The position numbers were made by a program, and so were the translations under genes. Shown here piece after piece: positions 33,301 to 43,279 of a DNA stretch of 64,000 nucleotides. Positions within the stretch are counted from its first letter, which is position 1; each line of letters begins with the position of its first letter. Location of the stretch: assembly GCF_001039355.2 (NCBI RefSeq), contig NW_019775429.1:83427-147426 (forward strand), written 5' to 3'. Origin of the DNA: Lingula anatina. Its lineage: Eukaryota > Brachiopoda > Lingulata > Lingulida > Lingulidae. The notes below the pieces were generated by a model. It did not search any database. It was not told where the DNA came from and saw only the letters and a list, made by a program, of their open reading frames with translations.

Positions 33301-34947
33301 AGAAGGAAACACACTGGGATCCTCTTTAACCACAGGGTCACTTTGGGACAACGGGACTGGCTCAGAAACCACCATGGGTTCCGCGACAACTTTGCTCCCT
33401 GCCAAATCATTCCCCAACAATAAAGAAACACCTTTGACCGGCAGAGTGGGCATAACACCAACAACTACAGAACCTGACACAATATCTGATTTCAGGTTAA
33501 CATGGTGTAAAGGAACTGTCACAAAACCACCTTCAATACCCTGCGCAATCACATACTCACCAGTGGCAGAATGTGAATCAGACGGTAACACATCCTCCAA
33601 CAATAAAGACTGAGTAGCACCAGTATCACGCAGTATCTTGATGGGTACAGGGCTGGTTTGATCACAAAATGAAACAGATCCTTCAGATACAAAAGGAATA
33701 AACTCCTCCCTAATTTCAGATTTCAAGACAGTATTTTCAGGAGTAAGTGATCCAGTGGAATGTGGCTTATAACATGATACAAATGCATTAGGATTTGGTT
33801 CCCTTTGCTTCTTCCTTTTTAAGGAGTAACAGTCTGACATAACATGACCCGGTTTTTTACAGTAATGACATATAATGCCTGTCAGCTTTGACTGACCGGA
33901 GGCTGACGGCTTTGACTGAACAGGACCTGATGGCTTTGATGGGCCATTTTCAGGCCGTGGAGCATTCTTGGAACCACTATGCTCGTTAACACCTTTTTTT
34001 CCATAATCTGATTTATGTGTCAACACATAATCATCAGCCATTACAGCAGCTTCCTTTAAGGTTTCAACCCTGTGTTCACTTAAGTAAGTCTTGAGATCAT
34101 CACGAACACACCTCTTAAACTCCTCAATTAGAATAGTTTGTCTCAATTTTTCAAAGTCATTCACCTTATTGGAGCTACACCACCTGTTAAACAACGTTTC
34201 TTTTTCATGTGCAAACTCAACAAATGTTTGAGTATCCTGTTTCCTATGACCCCTAAACTTTTGACGGTAAGCCTCTGGAACCAACTCGTAAGCTTTGAGG
34301 ATAGCTGCCTTCACCACGTTGTAATCTAGGCATTGATCTGCAGACAGTGCAGTGTATGCTGTCTGAGCTTTACCTTTAAGCACACTTTGTAACAGGACTG
34401 CCCACTTACTAACAGGCCACTCAAGACTTCCAGCAACCTTCTCAAAGTAAAGAAAGTACTTATCCACCTCATTTTCATTAAATGGGGGTACCAGTCTGAC
34501 ATTCTTACTAAAATCAAATTTAGATTCAACAGTGGCGAATTTTGATTCAAGCTCTTTGAAGCGTTTATCTGCCTCAATTTTGTGTATTTCAATTTCTTTA
34601 TTTGCCTCAATTCTACGCTTTTCAAGCTCAGCCTGGATCTCAGCTTGAGCAGCTTGAAGTTTAGCCTTCTCCAGCTGAATTTCCTCAAGACGAATTTGTT
34701 TATCTGCCTCAATTTTTTCTGCTGCCATGGATGAATCTAGAGTATCAGTATATTCGGAAAGACTTTCTTCAGGTAAAAGGCCTTCATCAACTAAACACTC
34801 TACAATTAATTTTGTGATTTCGTACTTCCTCATGGACCTTTTAACATCTATCTCCAACATTCGGGCAACCTCTAGTAATTCTAGCTTCTTAAATTTCTCC
34901 AACACCTGGAGGGAAGGTGCTATTAAAAACTCCTTCAGCTCAGCCAT
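30358..34947 (-). CDS. Gmr1-like gag-pol polyprotein, intact, integrase before reverse transcriptase
   Basis: A 1529-codon uninterrupted frame. Approximate order by residue: gag with a charged helical stretch (75-130), CCHC knuckle CHYCKKPGHVMSDC (about 356-370), protease LRDTGATQSLL (about 436), integrase HHCC (GGHLGVNK...CKTCHSC, about 686-726) and core with Asp in VIVDCVGPL (about 752), Asp in QSDQGSNF (about 816) and Glu in VLERFHSTLK (about 847), then reverse transcriptase with YRKVNSLSKTDSYPIP, PFGMKNSPATFQRMM and YIDDIVVYSD (about 1259), then RNase H (VDASDVGAG, about 1412; YTDHNPLTF, about 1482). Ordinary Ty3/gypsy elements put integrase last; this gag-PR-INT-RT-RH order is the Gmr1-type arrangement. 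All key residues look present. No env frame. Confidence 0.95.
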   Translation of the reverse strand: MAELKEFLIAPSLQVLEKFKKLELLEVARMLEIDVKRSMRKYEITKLIVECLVDEGLLPEESLSEYTDTLDSSMAAEKIEADKQIRLEEIQLEKAKLQAAQAEIQAELEKRRIEANKEIEIHKIEADKRFKELESKFATVESKFDFSKNVRLVPPFNENEVDKYFLYFEKVAGSLEWPVSKWAVLLQSVLKGKAQTAYTALSADQCLDYNVVKAAILKAYELVPEAYRQKFRGHRKQDTQTFVEFAHEKETLFNRWCSSNKVNDFEKLRQTILIEEFKRCVRDDLKTYLSEHRVETLKEAAVMADDYVLTHKSDYGKKGVNEHSGSKNAPRPENGPSKPSGPVQSKPSASGQSKLTGIICHYCKKPGHVMSDCYSLKRKKQREPNPNAFVSCYKPHSTGSLTPENTVLKSEIREEFIPFVSEGSVSFCDQTSPVPIKILRDTGATQSLLLEDVLPSDSHSATGEYVIAQGIEGGFVTVPLHHVNLKSDIVSGSVVVGVMPTLPVKGVSLLLGNDLAGSKVVAEPMVVSEPVPLSQSDPVVKEDPSVFPSCAVTRALAKKMADAQNIVVETEDDLIDLSATFLGPVDVPFNHVTGSEDSSKSKAKMSFSRNQLVCEQEKDPELSSCFDKILSEEELSQVPVGYFVKNGVLMRKWRPPEVPASEDWLVLNQIVVPRVYREEVLKLAHEVPMGGHLGVNKTCDKIMRHFYWPRLRKDVSQFCKTCHSCQMVGKPNQKIPVAPLKPIPAFEEPFSRVIVDCVGPLPKTKSGNQYLLTVMCASTRFPEAIPLRNITAPKIIKALINFFTLVGLPKEIQSDQGSNFMSGLFQQVVCELGARQITSSAYHPESQGVLERFHSTLKNMIKTFCFENEKDWDEGVPLLLFAVRESVQESLGFSPFELVFGHSVRGPLKLLKEKWLQEDSEDVSLLEYVSRFKERLHRACELAHENLKLSQVKMKRLYDKVACDRNFCPGDKVLVLLPIPGSPLQARYQGPYEILKRVNEVDYVVKTPDRRKATQLCHVNMLKAYHQRSDKVLPVGVVSESSPGVEPEEKCPVRLCNSDILENLDAKLSHLSPLESSELRTLLLEYQSVFPDVPNKTHIAEHDVDVGDAMPVKQHPYRVNPHKAEAMDKEVSYMLENGIIEVSQSSWASPCVLTPKSDGSVRFCTDYRKVNSLSKTDSYPIPRMADCIDKIGKAKYITKCDLLKGYWCVPLTERAKEISAFVTPKGLYQYKVMPFGMKNSPATFQRMMNECLADIDGVEVYIDDIVVYSDTFEQHLLLLGKVLQRLKEAHLTVNLAKSDFCQASVVYLGHVVGHGKVAPIEAKIQDIVNFPIPHNKRSLMRFLGMAGYYRKFCRNFADITSPLTDLLKKNTKFVWSDSCQKAFGRVKSLLCANPVLQAPDFQKPFSLAVDASDVGAGAVLLQVDDNDIEHPVCYFSKKFDVHQRNYSTIEKEALALVLALQHFEVYVSASCQPIVVYTDHNPLTFLDKLKNKNRRLLNWSLLLQEFSLDVKHIRGVDNVIADALSRSCS

Positions 34948-35004
34948 ATTTTGCTATTTTGTAACTCACTAAACATATGCACAGTCTAATTTTGTTCTTG
35001 ATCT

Positions 35005-35022
35005 ATCCCGGACGAGCCCCCA
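35005..35022 (-). promoter_or_regulatory. primer binding site, tRNA-Pro type (right element)
   Basis: Identical to the site at 29851-29868 and placed the same 5 bp from the LTR boundary. Confidence 0.8.
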
Positions 35023-35027
35023 ATTTA

Positions 35028-35450
35028 TGTTACGGTCCAACACGGCCCGCACATAAAAAAACACACAAACAACAGTGTATCAACTATGAAAATAATATTC
35101 TATGTCCATATCTGTTCAACTGCCTTTATCGAAGCGCCGTTTTCCACTTGAGGCTGAGATTCTGTGCTGCTGCCTTTCATAGTGAGTTAAGTTAGGCTTC
35201 AAATAGTCCAGGTCCTAAAATACAGTTTTTCCACTGTCAAAGTTCAAACTGTTCACACTCACGTGTTGTGTTCTCCAGTGTCTTAAATACAGTTTTCACT
35301 GTCAAAGTCCAGACTGTTCACACGCACATGCTGCGTTCTCCAGCATCTCAAATACAGTTTTTCACTGTCAAGGTCCAGACTGTTCACACGCACGTTTTGC
35401 GTTCACCAACATCCCGCACTCCAATCAGTCCCGCACTTAATAACGTCACA
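35028..35450 (-). repeat. LTR, 423 bp (right, 5' LTR of the intact element)
   Basis: Starts TGTTACGGTCC, ends AACGTCACA. It differs from the other LTRs by a few substitutions and short indels, mainly within the internal GTTCACACTCACGTGTTG-type repeats. Confidence 0.9.
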
Positions 35451-35601
35451 ATGTAAAGGTCGCTGCAAAACAAATCCTTTTTTAATGTTAATAATTCTAA
35501 ATATTTCATGAGTTTGTCTGCCGGCGGAGCTATGGGTTTTTTATTTTTTATTTATTTATTTTTTATTTATTTATTTATTTATTTATTTTTTTGCACCTTA
35601 G

Positions 35602-36535
35602 AGCCCATACTACAACAAGACTGAAGACGCCAGCGGTTTATTTCTGCTCTGGAGTGGAACGCTGAGGACAGCTCTCAATTGTACAGGATGTTGTACATCT
35701 TTGACCTTTACAATAGATGGCGCTGAGTGTTCAAACCCCTACCCCATTGACTATGCAGAGTACCACGCCAACAGGAAAGAGCTTCATCACCACGTGGAGT
35801 GTGAGCTAATTTCTTTTTATTTATACTTAAACACAATTTGTTTCTAGTTTACACGCGTTAAGATAATGTTTATTTTTTTATTATTTTTTTTTAAAAGACC
35901 CAATTTGGATATATGATCGAGTGACAAACTCACACAACATTGTAATTGTTACCTATTTTACCTAGTTTTTGGAATCTGCTACGGGATAGGCATGGGAAAT
36001 AGAACTGTTGCCTTAGAATACAAAGACTGCGATGGATCATTTCATGATAGTCACATGGGTTGGAACGCCAGGTCACGTGTTATTATGGCAGAAGTGCCTG
36101 GAACCACGGGATCGGGTAAATGTTTTTTTTTTTGTACATGTGAAATTAGCTTTTTATATAGTTTACATGTAACGTTAGGTTTTTATTTTAAATCAGCAGC
36201 TTCTTGAACTCGGTTAGATTTTAACTGCTGTGATTATATAATGTTGCCAAATTACCTTTGCGGAGGGGAACGTACCTGTAAGTACATTGTACAAGATAAT
36301 AATATAATTTCCAGAGGACAAATCTGTTTATTTTGGTTATATAAAAACATTGTATATCTACTCTACTTGAATAAATATATCTTATTTTACAAGGTAAAAA
36401 GTATTACACATTAAACCAAGTTTATTAAATCTTTCAGCCACGTGTGCGTCTCAAACGGCCTTCAATATTCAACAGTTTGCTACCCGTTTCCACACAAACA
36501 CAAGTAATGAAAACATACATTCGGTACGTAACTGA
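35602..36535 (+). CDS. CTHRC1-like secreted glycoprotein, C-terminal exons
   Basis: Exon 35602-35800 follows a T-rich tract ending CACCTTAG and encodes SGLFLLWSGTLRTALNCTGC and DGAECSNPYPIDYAEY. Exon 35966-36115 encodes ICYGIGMGNRTVALEYKDC and MGWNARSRVIMAEVP. Phases agree (1/1). Exon 36438-36535 adds a short tail ending IHSVRN and a stop. The Cys pattern and the GLC-G-IG / GWNSxSRxI-E-P type motifs are those of the globular C-terminal domain of CTHRC1, a secreted modulator of matrix and Wnt signalling in vertebrates. Amphioxus-type genomes carry several such genes, as far as I recall. Signal peptide and collagen exons are missing: the LTR elements end only 151 bp upstream, so they may lie beyond the insertion or be lost. 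The last exon is less certain. Confidence 0.7.
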
Positions 36536-36991
36536 ACTTAAAGGTGGCTATCTCTTTGTCGTTGGACCCATCTTTTAGATGAGCACATGATATTGAGACA
36601 TTGACCTAATTTTAGAATTTCTTGGAAACATGCAAAATATATTCGTAAAATTCACTTCAATAATGGTATCATATTTTTTGTGAGAATTCTTTGGTATGCG
36701 TTCCTCTGGCGCTTACATTTTGCCCCAGATCTGGAGAAACCAGGCGCTTTTGAAAACTGAAACCACCCTCAACAACATCCAACATTGTTAACAGCAAGAA
36801 AACGAAATCAAATTTGAAGCTGTTCTCATTTCCCATTTTAGATGTTCTCATCTCTTATCTTTAATGTGCATTTATCCGGTAATCGAACAATCACTCGTGG
36901 AAAAATACTGGCGANTCGGCTCCGTTCGCCATGCGGAAGCTACCTGAGAAATATTAAGTGCGCATGCTCATCAGTTAAACTCGTCGTGAAG

Positions 36992-37209
36992 AAAGCATGG
37001 CGGCTGAAGGCGATCGAAGGAAAAAATCTCTTCTGTTCTATTATCTTTCAAAACAGAGACGAAAAAGGAATGAATTGGCCCGTAGAGCAGCAATGAATAG
37101 ACTATCTACGGAGATAATATCACCAGAGATATTCACGGAGATATTCATGTTCAGAGCCGAGATTCAATTACTGTACCCCGCAGGGACGACGTGTGGGGAG
37201 GCGTTGTAG
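36992..37209 (+). other. short basic open frame, possibly a transposase start
   Basis: ATG in GAAAGCATGGCGGCTGAAGG opens a 70-codon frame with KKSLLFYYLSKQRRKRNELA, reminiscent of the start of Harbinger-type transposases, but nothing after it supports that. Its 3' half overlaps a foldback element arm (GGGACGACGTGTGGGGAGGC). Confidence 0.2.
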
Positions 37210-37796
37210 TGATCCGTTAATTAGAACTGAGTCTTCTAAATTTGCATACATCAGATATGTATATATTTGTACGTTTTAATTATTCAAATATACTTAGACA
37301 TGACATGTTGCATGGCAGTTTAAGAGAAGTTCATTTAAAATGCAAATCAAGATTTAATTTAAATGTATCTACAATTAAGTTAATGTACATAGGCATGGCA
37401 TGTTTCATGACAGTTATGAAAGCTAATTTGAAATGCAAATTAAGATAGAGTATAAAGGCAGTGACTGAGCCACAGAGACATATAGACTTACAGACTGAGA
37501 GAGTTAGAGATAGTTATAGATACCACAGAGAGAGAGATGGTAGAAGAGACCTGAGTCTTCAGTTGGTTGAATAAATCATGTAGCAGTAAACAATTCCTGC
37601 CTGTCTCAGTTGTCTTATTGGTGAAAAAGTAACTCAAAGAACAAGTGTATAACCACCGACTGGTTATTACAAACGTGTGAGAGGCGGAGAGACTATTAAA
37701 AGATTAGGCGGTTTTTCTTTCATGTACGTCCGCCATTTTTAGTCTCAGGATTTGTAAAGCCTGGCTCAATTCGTTGAGAATGCGGTCTTAGAGGAC
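37140..37796. mobile_element. right half of the GACCGCATT-ended foldback element, split by other sequence
   Basis: GAGCCGAGATTCAATTACTG to GGACGACGTGTGGGGAGGC, then about 460 bp of unrelated AT-rich sequence, then GGCGGAGAGACTATTAAAAG to GAATGCGGTCTTA. The outer end is the inverse of the end at 19846. Confidence 0.5.
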
Positions 37797-38105
37797 ATTA
37801 GTGACACCTAGTGAATTCTAGGACAGATAAAGAAATGTGCACAGTGTTAGAGGACATTAGTGACACCTAGTGAATTCTAGTACAGATAAGAAATGCACAG
37901 TGTTAGAGGACATTAAGTGACACCTAGTGAATTAGTGACACCTAGTGAATTCAGGACAGATAAAGAAATGTGCACAGTGTTAGAGGACATTAAGTGACAC
38001 CTAGTGAATTAGTGACACCTAGTGAATTCTAGTACAGATAAAGAAATGTGCACAGTGTTAGAGGACATTATAGTGACACCTAGTGAATTAGTCTAGTACA
38101 GAAAG
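37790..38105. repeat. tandem repeat, about 60-75-bp unit, about 5 copies
   Basis: Units contain AGTGTTAGAGGACATTAGTG and ACACCTAGTGAATTCTAG with variable internal duplications. Non-coding. Confidence 0.85.
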
Positions 38106-39058
38106 TAGTCAATGTTCCCAAAGGACAGATGGCTCCCATTTTTTTCATTTCTGTAATATTACTTGAAATATTAAAATAGATTTATCCTTTTCTCATCTGA
38201 TAACAATATTTGATGCACAGATATCTCTTTTCCTTCCTCATCCAGTTTTTGATTTGTTTCCACAAGTTTCCAGGACATCACAATTGAGTAAATGCTAAAT
38301 TGCTTTCATTTTTGTTTCACATAAGTCATATTCTGGATTGTCAGAAATTTTATATTTGAACAATAATTGCTTTGTGTTGTAGAATGCTATGAATACATCT
38401 TATGTTGGACCACTTAAGATTTGACTCGTTTTATTGGTCAGGAGCTAGGTGCTTATAGCTGCAATGTCATGTTATTGCTTGATTTAAGGACTCTTCTATT
38501 TCATTTCATTTCTTTAAGTTTTATATATAATTTTAGATAATAATTTAATAAATTTCCCTATGGCCTCTTTTGTTTTTCCGTATAACCATAAATGATTTTT
38601 TTATATAACTGAGTTTCTGGCCCCATATTTTAATCAGTCACCTTAGCTATTATATCTGCATGATATGCATATAATTTGATATAAACATACCTAGGGATGA
38701 TACATGCATGTGACTGTAGCAATATGTTTTTTTTTCTCGTGTGTGTGTTTGTGTGTGTGAAATGGGAGTAATTTCTCTTGGTATGTATGTCAAATAATAC
38801 ACTGCCACCCTCTTGCAGTACATGCCTAGAACACCACTTGAAGTGTTTAGAAAAGAAAAAAATATGTCATTCTGGTAATGGTGCATGATCTCACACTTAA
38901 CATGTGCCCTGCCTGAACAAACAGTATCTCATGACTTGCTTCACCTTGATTCTGGTTGAAAGTAATCATGGTATGAAGGTTATTTAATTCTCTGAAATTA
39001 ATTCTAAGAAAAATCTTTGTTAAAATTAAGCAGTGCAATACATTCATTATTTCTTCAG
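38106..39058. other. no exon recognised upstream of the CTSC peptidase exons
   Basis: AT-rich sequence with a short GT run. The exons for the signal peptide and exclusion domain of cathepsin C should precede 39059 but I cannot find them here. Confidence 0.4.
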
Positions 39059-41946
39059 GAGACCCAAGCCAGCCCCTGTTACCATGGAGATGGAAAAGTT
39101 GGCCAATGAGCTGCCTTTGGAATTTGACTGGCGAAACGTTCAAGGAGTGAATTATGTTTCCCCAGTTAGGAATCAGGGTATGTCTTTATGGAATAACAAA
39201 ATTGTTGGACCCATTCCACACTGTTGAATAACAAAATTGTAGAGCCCATTCCACACTACTGTATAACAATATTGCAGTGTCCATTTCACAACAATGAAGT
39301 ACAAAAATATAGTAGTAGAGCCCATTCCATAGAATGGAATGACAACATGTGTAGGGTCCATTACACTGTACTGTAAGACTAGATACAATAAACTGGATGA
39401 AAAATGCAGTCTCCATGAAAGCCTTGTGTATGTTTTGCTGAAGAAAATATCTGATTCATTTTTTAAACTTTATTTTAGGGTCTTGTGGAAGCTGCTATGC
39501 ATTTTCTTCCATGGCAATGCATGAAGCCAGAATTCGTATAATGACCAACAACTCGGACCAGGTCATCCTTTCCCCTCAAGATGTGGTAGAGTGCAGTTCT
39601 TACGCACAAGGTACATTTCTGTTTTTCAATACTTTAAGACAGACCACCTCCATTAGACCTTATTACTTACCCCCATTATAAAAAAAACCTGGAAACAATT
39701 TTCCTATGATCACCAAGGGATACCCTATCTGAAACTGGTGAACTTTGCTTTTTTAGACCTAAAACAAACTGCATTCCTTTTAAAAACATTTATGTTATAT
39801 GCATGCAAACACATAATGGTGAAAGTTTTTAAAACATATTCATTAGAGACTAATATTTTGATCTTAATGAGCTCTATACTTTATTCTGATATCAGGTAAG
39901 TTTTGACATGCCAATATGTACTGTTTGTTTTAAAATGTCTTATAGGCTTTATTTGTTGCCTAGTTTGAATGGATATTTGTGTAAAGAATCAAAAAATACC
40001 CTGAAACACAAATATTATCAAACTTTTGCTTAAAACCTACCCAAAACAAAAGATTAATCATGTTGAAGTATTCATTCATAATACAGTTTATATTCACCCA
40101 AAAACAAAATGTTATACCTTGATATGAGCACGGGATCATCCAGAGGATTTTGGTGTGTTTTAGCCTTTAATTTCTACAGTATATCAGTTAAGCTAATGAA
40201 TAGGCCAGACAGAATGATATCCTTATTACATGTTATTATATATTGTATTTAAATCATAAGATTCCAAAAATATAAAAGAAGTATTTTGATTGAGTGCTTG
40301 TTACAGATTTCATAACAAAATTCAATTTTTGTAAGGAATTCAAATTGTCTCCCATGTGTTTTGTTGCCTCTCTTTTGAGGAAATAGAACTGTCAGTCAAA
40401 ACATGGAAGTTAAAGTTTAAAATGTAATGTAGGCCAATTTTGCCCAGTCAGAAGGGTTTTTCTCATGCATTAACTTCCTACAATTTGAAATGCATTTTGC
40501 AATAACATTTTTTGGGGGAGATTCCCTTGGAGCAACATTTATCACAAAAAATACAAAAAATACAACAAAAAATACACAAAATAAATGTTGTTTTAAGCGA
40601 AGTCCGATGGATTTTCCTTATAATGCATACAGTCAATGAAACATATCCAGTGAATTTTCTCAAACACCACCAGAAAGCAAATCAAATCAAATCAACCAAA
40701 TGGTAAACACTGAAAGGCATTGTCAATTTCACCATTAATTTTTAATGCACTTTTCATGCACGTGCAGACATTTGACACTTGATTTTCTTTAATTCAAATA
40801 AGAGCTAATATCATGATTTAAAGACTGTAGTTTATATCACTTTTGACATTTTTTTCCATTATGCCCAATTCAACTTTTAATTAAAATTCATAGTACTGTA
40901 TTTTTTCCTTTTATTTAAGGATGCATATGAAGTTAACGTGGCATATTAAAACCACAGGTAATGATTATATATTAAACAACACACTATAATTTGAAACAAG
41001 CCTTCCCTTATGCCTTCCTGTATTCATGACAAATAAAATAAAATGTCCAAATGAAACTAATGTGTTTCCCACCCCCAGGCTGTGAGGGTGGCTTCCCCTA
41101 CCTGATAGCAGGCAAGTATGCAGAGGACTTTGGACTGACTCCAGAAACTTGCAATCCTTACAAAGGGTTTGACCATGATTGCTCCACCAACAGAAGCCAA
41201 TCTTGTGTCAGGAGATATGGCACACATTATCAGTATGTGGGAGGGTTTTATGGAGGGTAAGTTACTTTTTATTAATCCATAATTAAACCAAATGGAGCTA
41301 TTCAAATTACTGTCTGTTTTGTTTGCGGAGATACAGCACGCATTATTAAGATGTAAAAAGTCTTTATTTTGTTAATCCATGATTAAACAAGCAGCTGCAT
41401 CACTTGTATGTAGAGATGGTGAAGCAATTACAGATTTAGTGCTGTACCTACAAGTGTTTCCTGCAAGGGTATAGATACAGGCCCCATTCTTCTTCACAAA
41501 TTTTGGTGTTCTTTTATTGATCACATATGTAACAGACTAAAAGAAACTGTAAGCATGTGCACAATGTAAACTTATGGGGTACCTGTCTAAAATTGCATGC
41601 CTGCTATTCCTTATTTCACAGGTGTAATGAAGCATTGATGAAGATAGAGCTTGTCAAAAATGGCCCTATGTCTGTATCCTTTGAAGTCTACTCTGACTTC
41701 CAGCACTATCAAAGTGGTGTGTACCACCACACAGGACTCCAGAGCAGTTTTAACCCCTTTGAACTGACCAACCACGCTGTGCTGCTGGTCGGCTACGGCT
41801 ATGACAAAGACTCTGGAGAAAAGTTCTGGTCCGTCAAGAACAGCTGGGGAACCAAGTGGGGGGAGGAGGGCTTCTTCCGCATACGCAGAGGCACGGATGA
41901 GTGCGCCATTGAGAGCATAGCAGTTGCAACATCACCCATCTTTTGA
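39059..41946 (+). CDS. CTSC: cathepsin C (dipeptidyl peptidase 1), peptidase-domain exons
   Basis: A papain-family lysosomal exopeptidase that removes N-terminal dipeptides and activates serine proteases. Exons: 39059-39177 ([19 protein letters not shown], end of propeptide, then FDWRNV and SPVRNQ), 39479-39610 ([20 protein letters not shown], catalytic Cys), 41079-41256 ([26 protein letters not shown]), 41622-41946 ([11 protein letters not shown] with catalytic His; [20 protein letters not shown] with Asn; ends ATSPIF, stop). Phases are consistent and all three active-site residues are present. The last exons match CTSC closely in length. The N-terminal exclusion-domain exons that make the tetramer an exopeptidase are not in the expected position. 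A foldback element arm (40180-40760) lies in the third intron. Confidence 0.9.
39188..39340. repeat. short tandem repeat, about 36-45-bp unit, 4 imperfect copies
   Basis: Units with CCCATTCCACACT and GAATAACAAAATTGTAG begin 11 bp after the donor of CTSC exon 39059-39177 but do not include the donor itself. Confidence 0.75.
40180..40760. mobile_element. foldback element arm in CTSC intron
   Basis: Shares GTTAAGCTAATGAATAGGCC, AAGTCCGATGGATTTTCC and ACACCACCAGAAAGCAAA with the arm at 23940-24490 in the same order. Diverged. Confidence 0.55.
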
Positions 41947-42104
41947 GAGAGGAAATGTCAACTTAGTCTACAACAGCACATTGGAATGAATCCAATTATA
42001 TTTGATTACAAATATTTTTTTATGGAGCCCAACTGCCTCAACTTAATTGAATTAGATCAAAACTGATTTTCATTGTTTCAGTAAACAGAATTTTCATTTT
42101 GATG

Positions 42105-42575
42105 TCATGAACGTGTTAGGTGAGATCTATTAGCATCCATCCTTGTGAGGTTACAGTTATGATTGTGTTAGGTGAGATCTATTTGCATCCATCCTTGTGA
42201 GGTAACTGTTATGATTGTGTTAGGTGAGATCTAGTAGCATCCATCCTTGTGAGGTTACTGTTATGGTTGTGTTAGGTGAGATCGATTAGCATCCATCCTT
42301 GTGAGGTTACTGTTATGATTGTGTGAGGTGAGATCGATTAGTAGCCATCCTTGTGAGGTTTCTGTTATGATTGTGTTAGGTGAGATCGATTAGTAGCCAT
42401 CCTTGTGAGGTTACTGTTATGATTGTGTGAGGTGAGATTGATTAGTAGCCATCCTTGTGAGGTTACTGTTATGATTGTGTGAGGTGAGATTGATTAGTAG
42501 CCATCCTTGTGAGGTTACTGTTATGATTGTGTGAGGTGAGATTGATTAGTATTCATCTTTGTGAGGTTATTATTT
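42105..42575. repeat. 52-bp minisatellite, about 9 copies, in CTSC 3' UTR
   Basis: Unit: GTGTTAGGTGAGATCTATTA, then GCATCCATCCTTGTGAGGTT, then ACTGTTATGATT. Copies change stepwise along the array (GATCTATTAGCATCC to GATTGATTAGTAGCC), showing its growth history. Each unit contains AGGTGAGAT, a good 5' splice-site match, though no exon is apparent. Confidence 0.9.
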
Positions 42576-43279
42576 ATTAAGCTACCTCCAGTCAGTCTCA
42601 GTGAACAAGTCCTTCCAATTTATACATATTTTACTAAAGACATTCTACTAGTGTTCTTGTTATTATAAATAATTGACCAAGATATGCACATTCTGAAATT
42701 CACCAAATATGTGTTCTTCTGAATTTTTGTTTTATGTTTAAAATATTTGTCAGGACAAATTCACCACCTTCAAGACATTGAATGGAATAGTTCTTGGGGT
42801 TTTGTTACATAAGGTTTGGTATTTGTGTGTCAGATTATAAATATTTTTGGACAAACATGATATAACAGGACTAAAAAAGGCATTTGTTTTCACATTTAGG
42901 ATACTTGGATTATTTAATCAGCAAGCTCCATCCACAGTTTTGTATCCAGTATATTTTTTCTTTTGGCAAAATCAGACCTTCTTCCCGTTTTCAGTGCAAT
43001 GTCATGTAGTCGGTGCACACAATACAAAGTATGTAATCTGATATTATTTAAAATACTTGGTAGCTGCTAAAAGATCTAATGAAAATTTTTGATGTATTTC
43101 AATTTTAATAATTTTAATACATTTTTCAGGTAGTATCAAGATTTGACAATTTGAATGCACTAGCTTTTTGTTGTAATTTAATTGATTTGATGCTAACACG
43201 CTTCTTTAATTCATGCAAAGTTGACAAATGGTCCATTTTTTGTCATAAAAACTATAAACAACTTGTATGTAATCAAAAG

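Larger units (their letters stand above)
26611..35450 (-). mobile_element. two Gmr1-like LTR retrotransposons sharing a central LTR
   Basis: Order on the plus strand: LTR 26611-27035, body 27036-29873, LTR 29874-30298, body 30299-35027, LTR 35028-35450. LTRs begin TGTTACGG and end CGTCACA, so they have TGT...ACA ends. Element sense is minus. No matching target duplication is seen at the outer ends (GAGGTG against ATGTAA). The nearly identical LTRs and intact frame of the right body suggest recent activity. The three-LTR arrangement is what unequal recombination between elements would give, though insertion into an LTR or assembly error are alternatives. Confidence 0.9.

Noticed and set aside
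28049-34972. Plus-strand open frames inside the LTR elements
   Set aside because: They mirror the gag-pol frame on the minus strand, and most recur identically in both elements.
26601-35460. Target-site duplication of the LTR pair
   Set aside because: Outer flanks GAGGTG and ATGTAA do not match at 4 to 6 bp, so no duplication is claimed.
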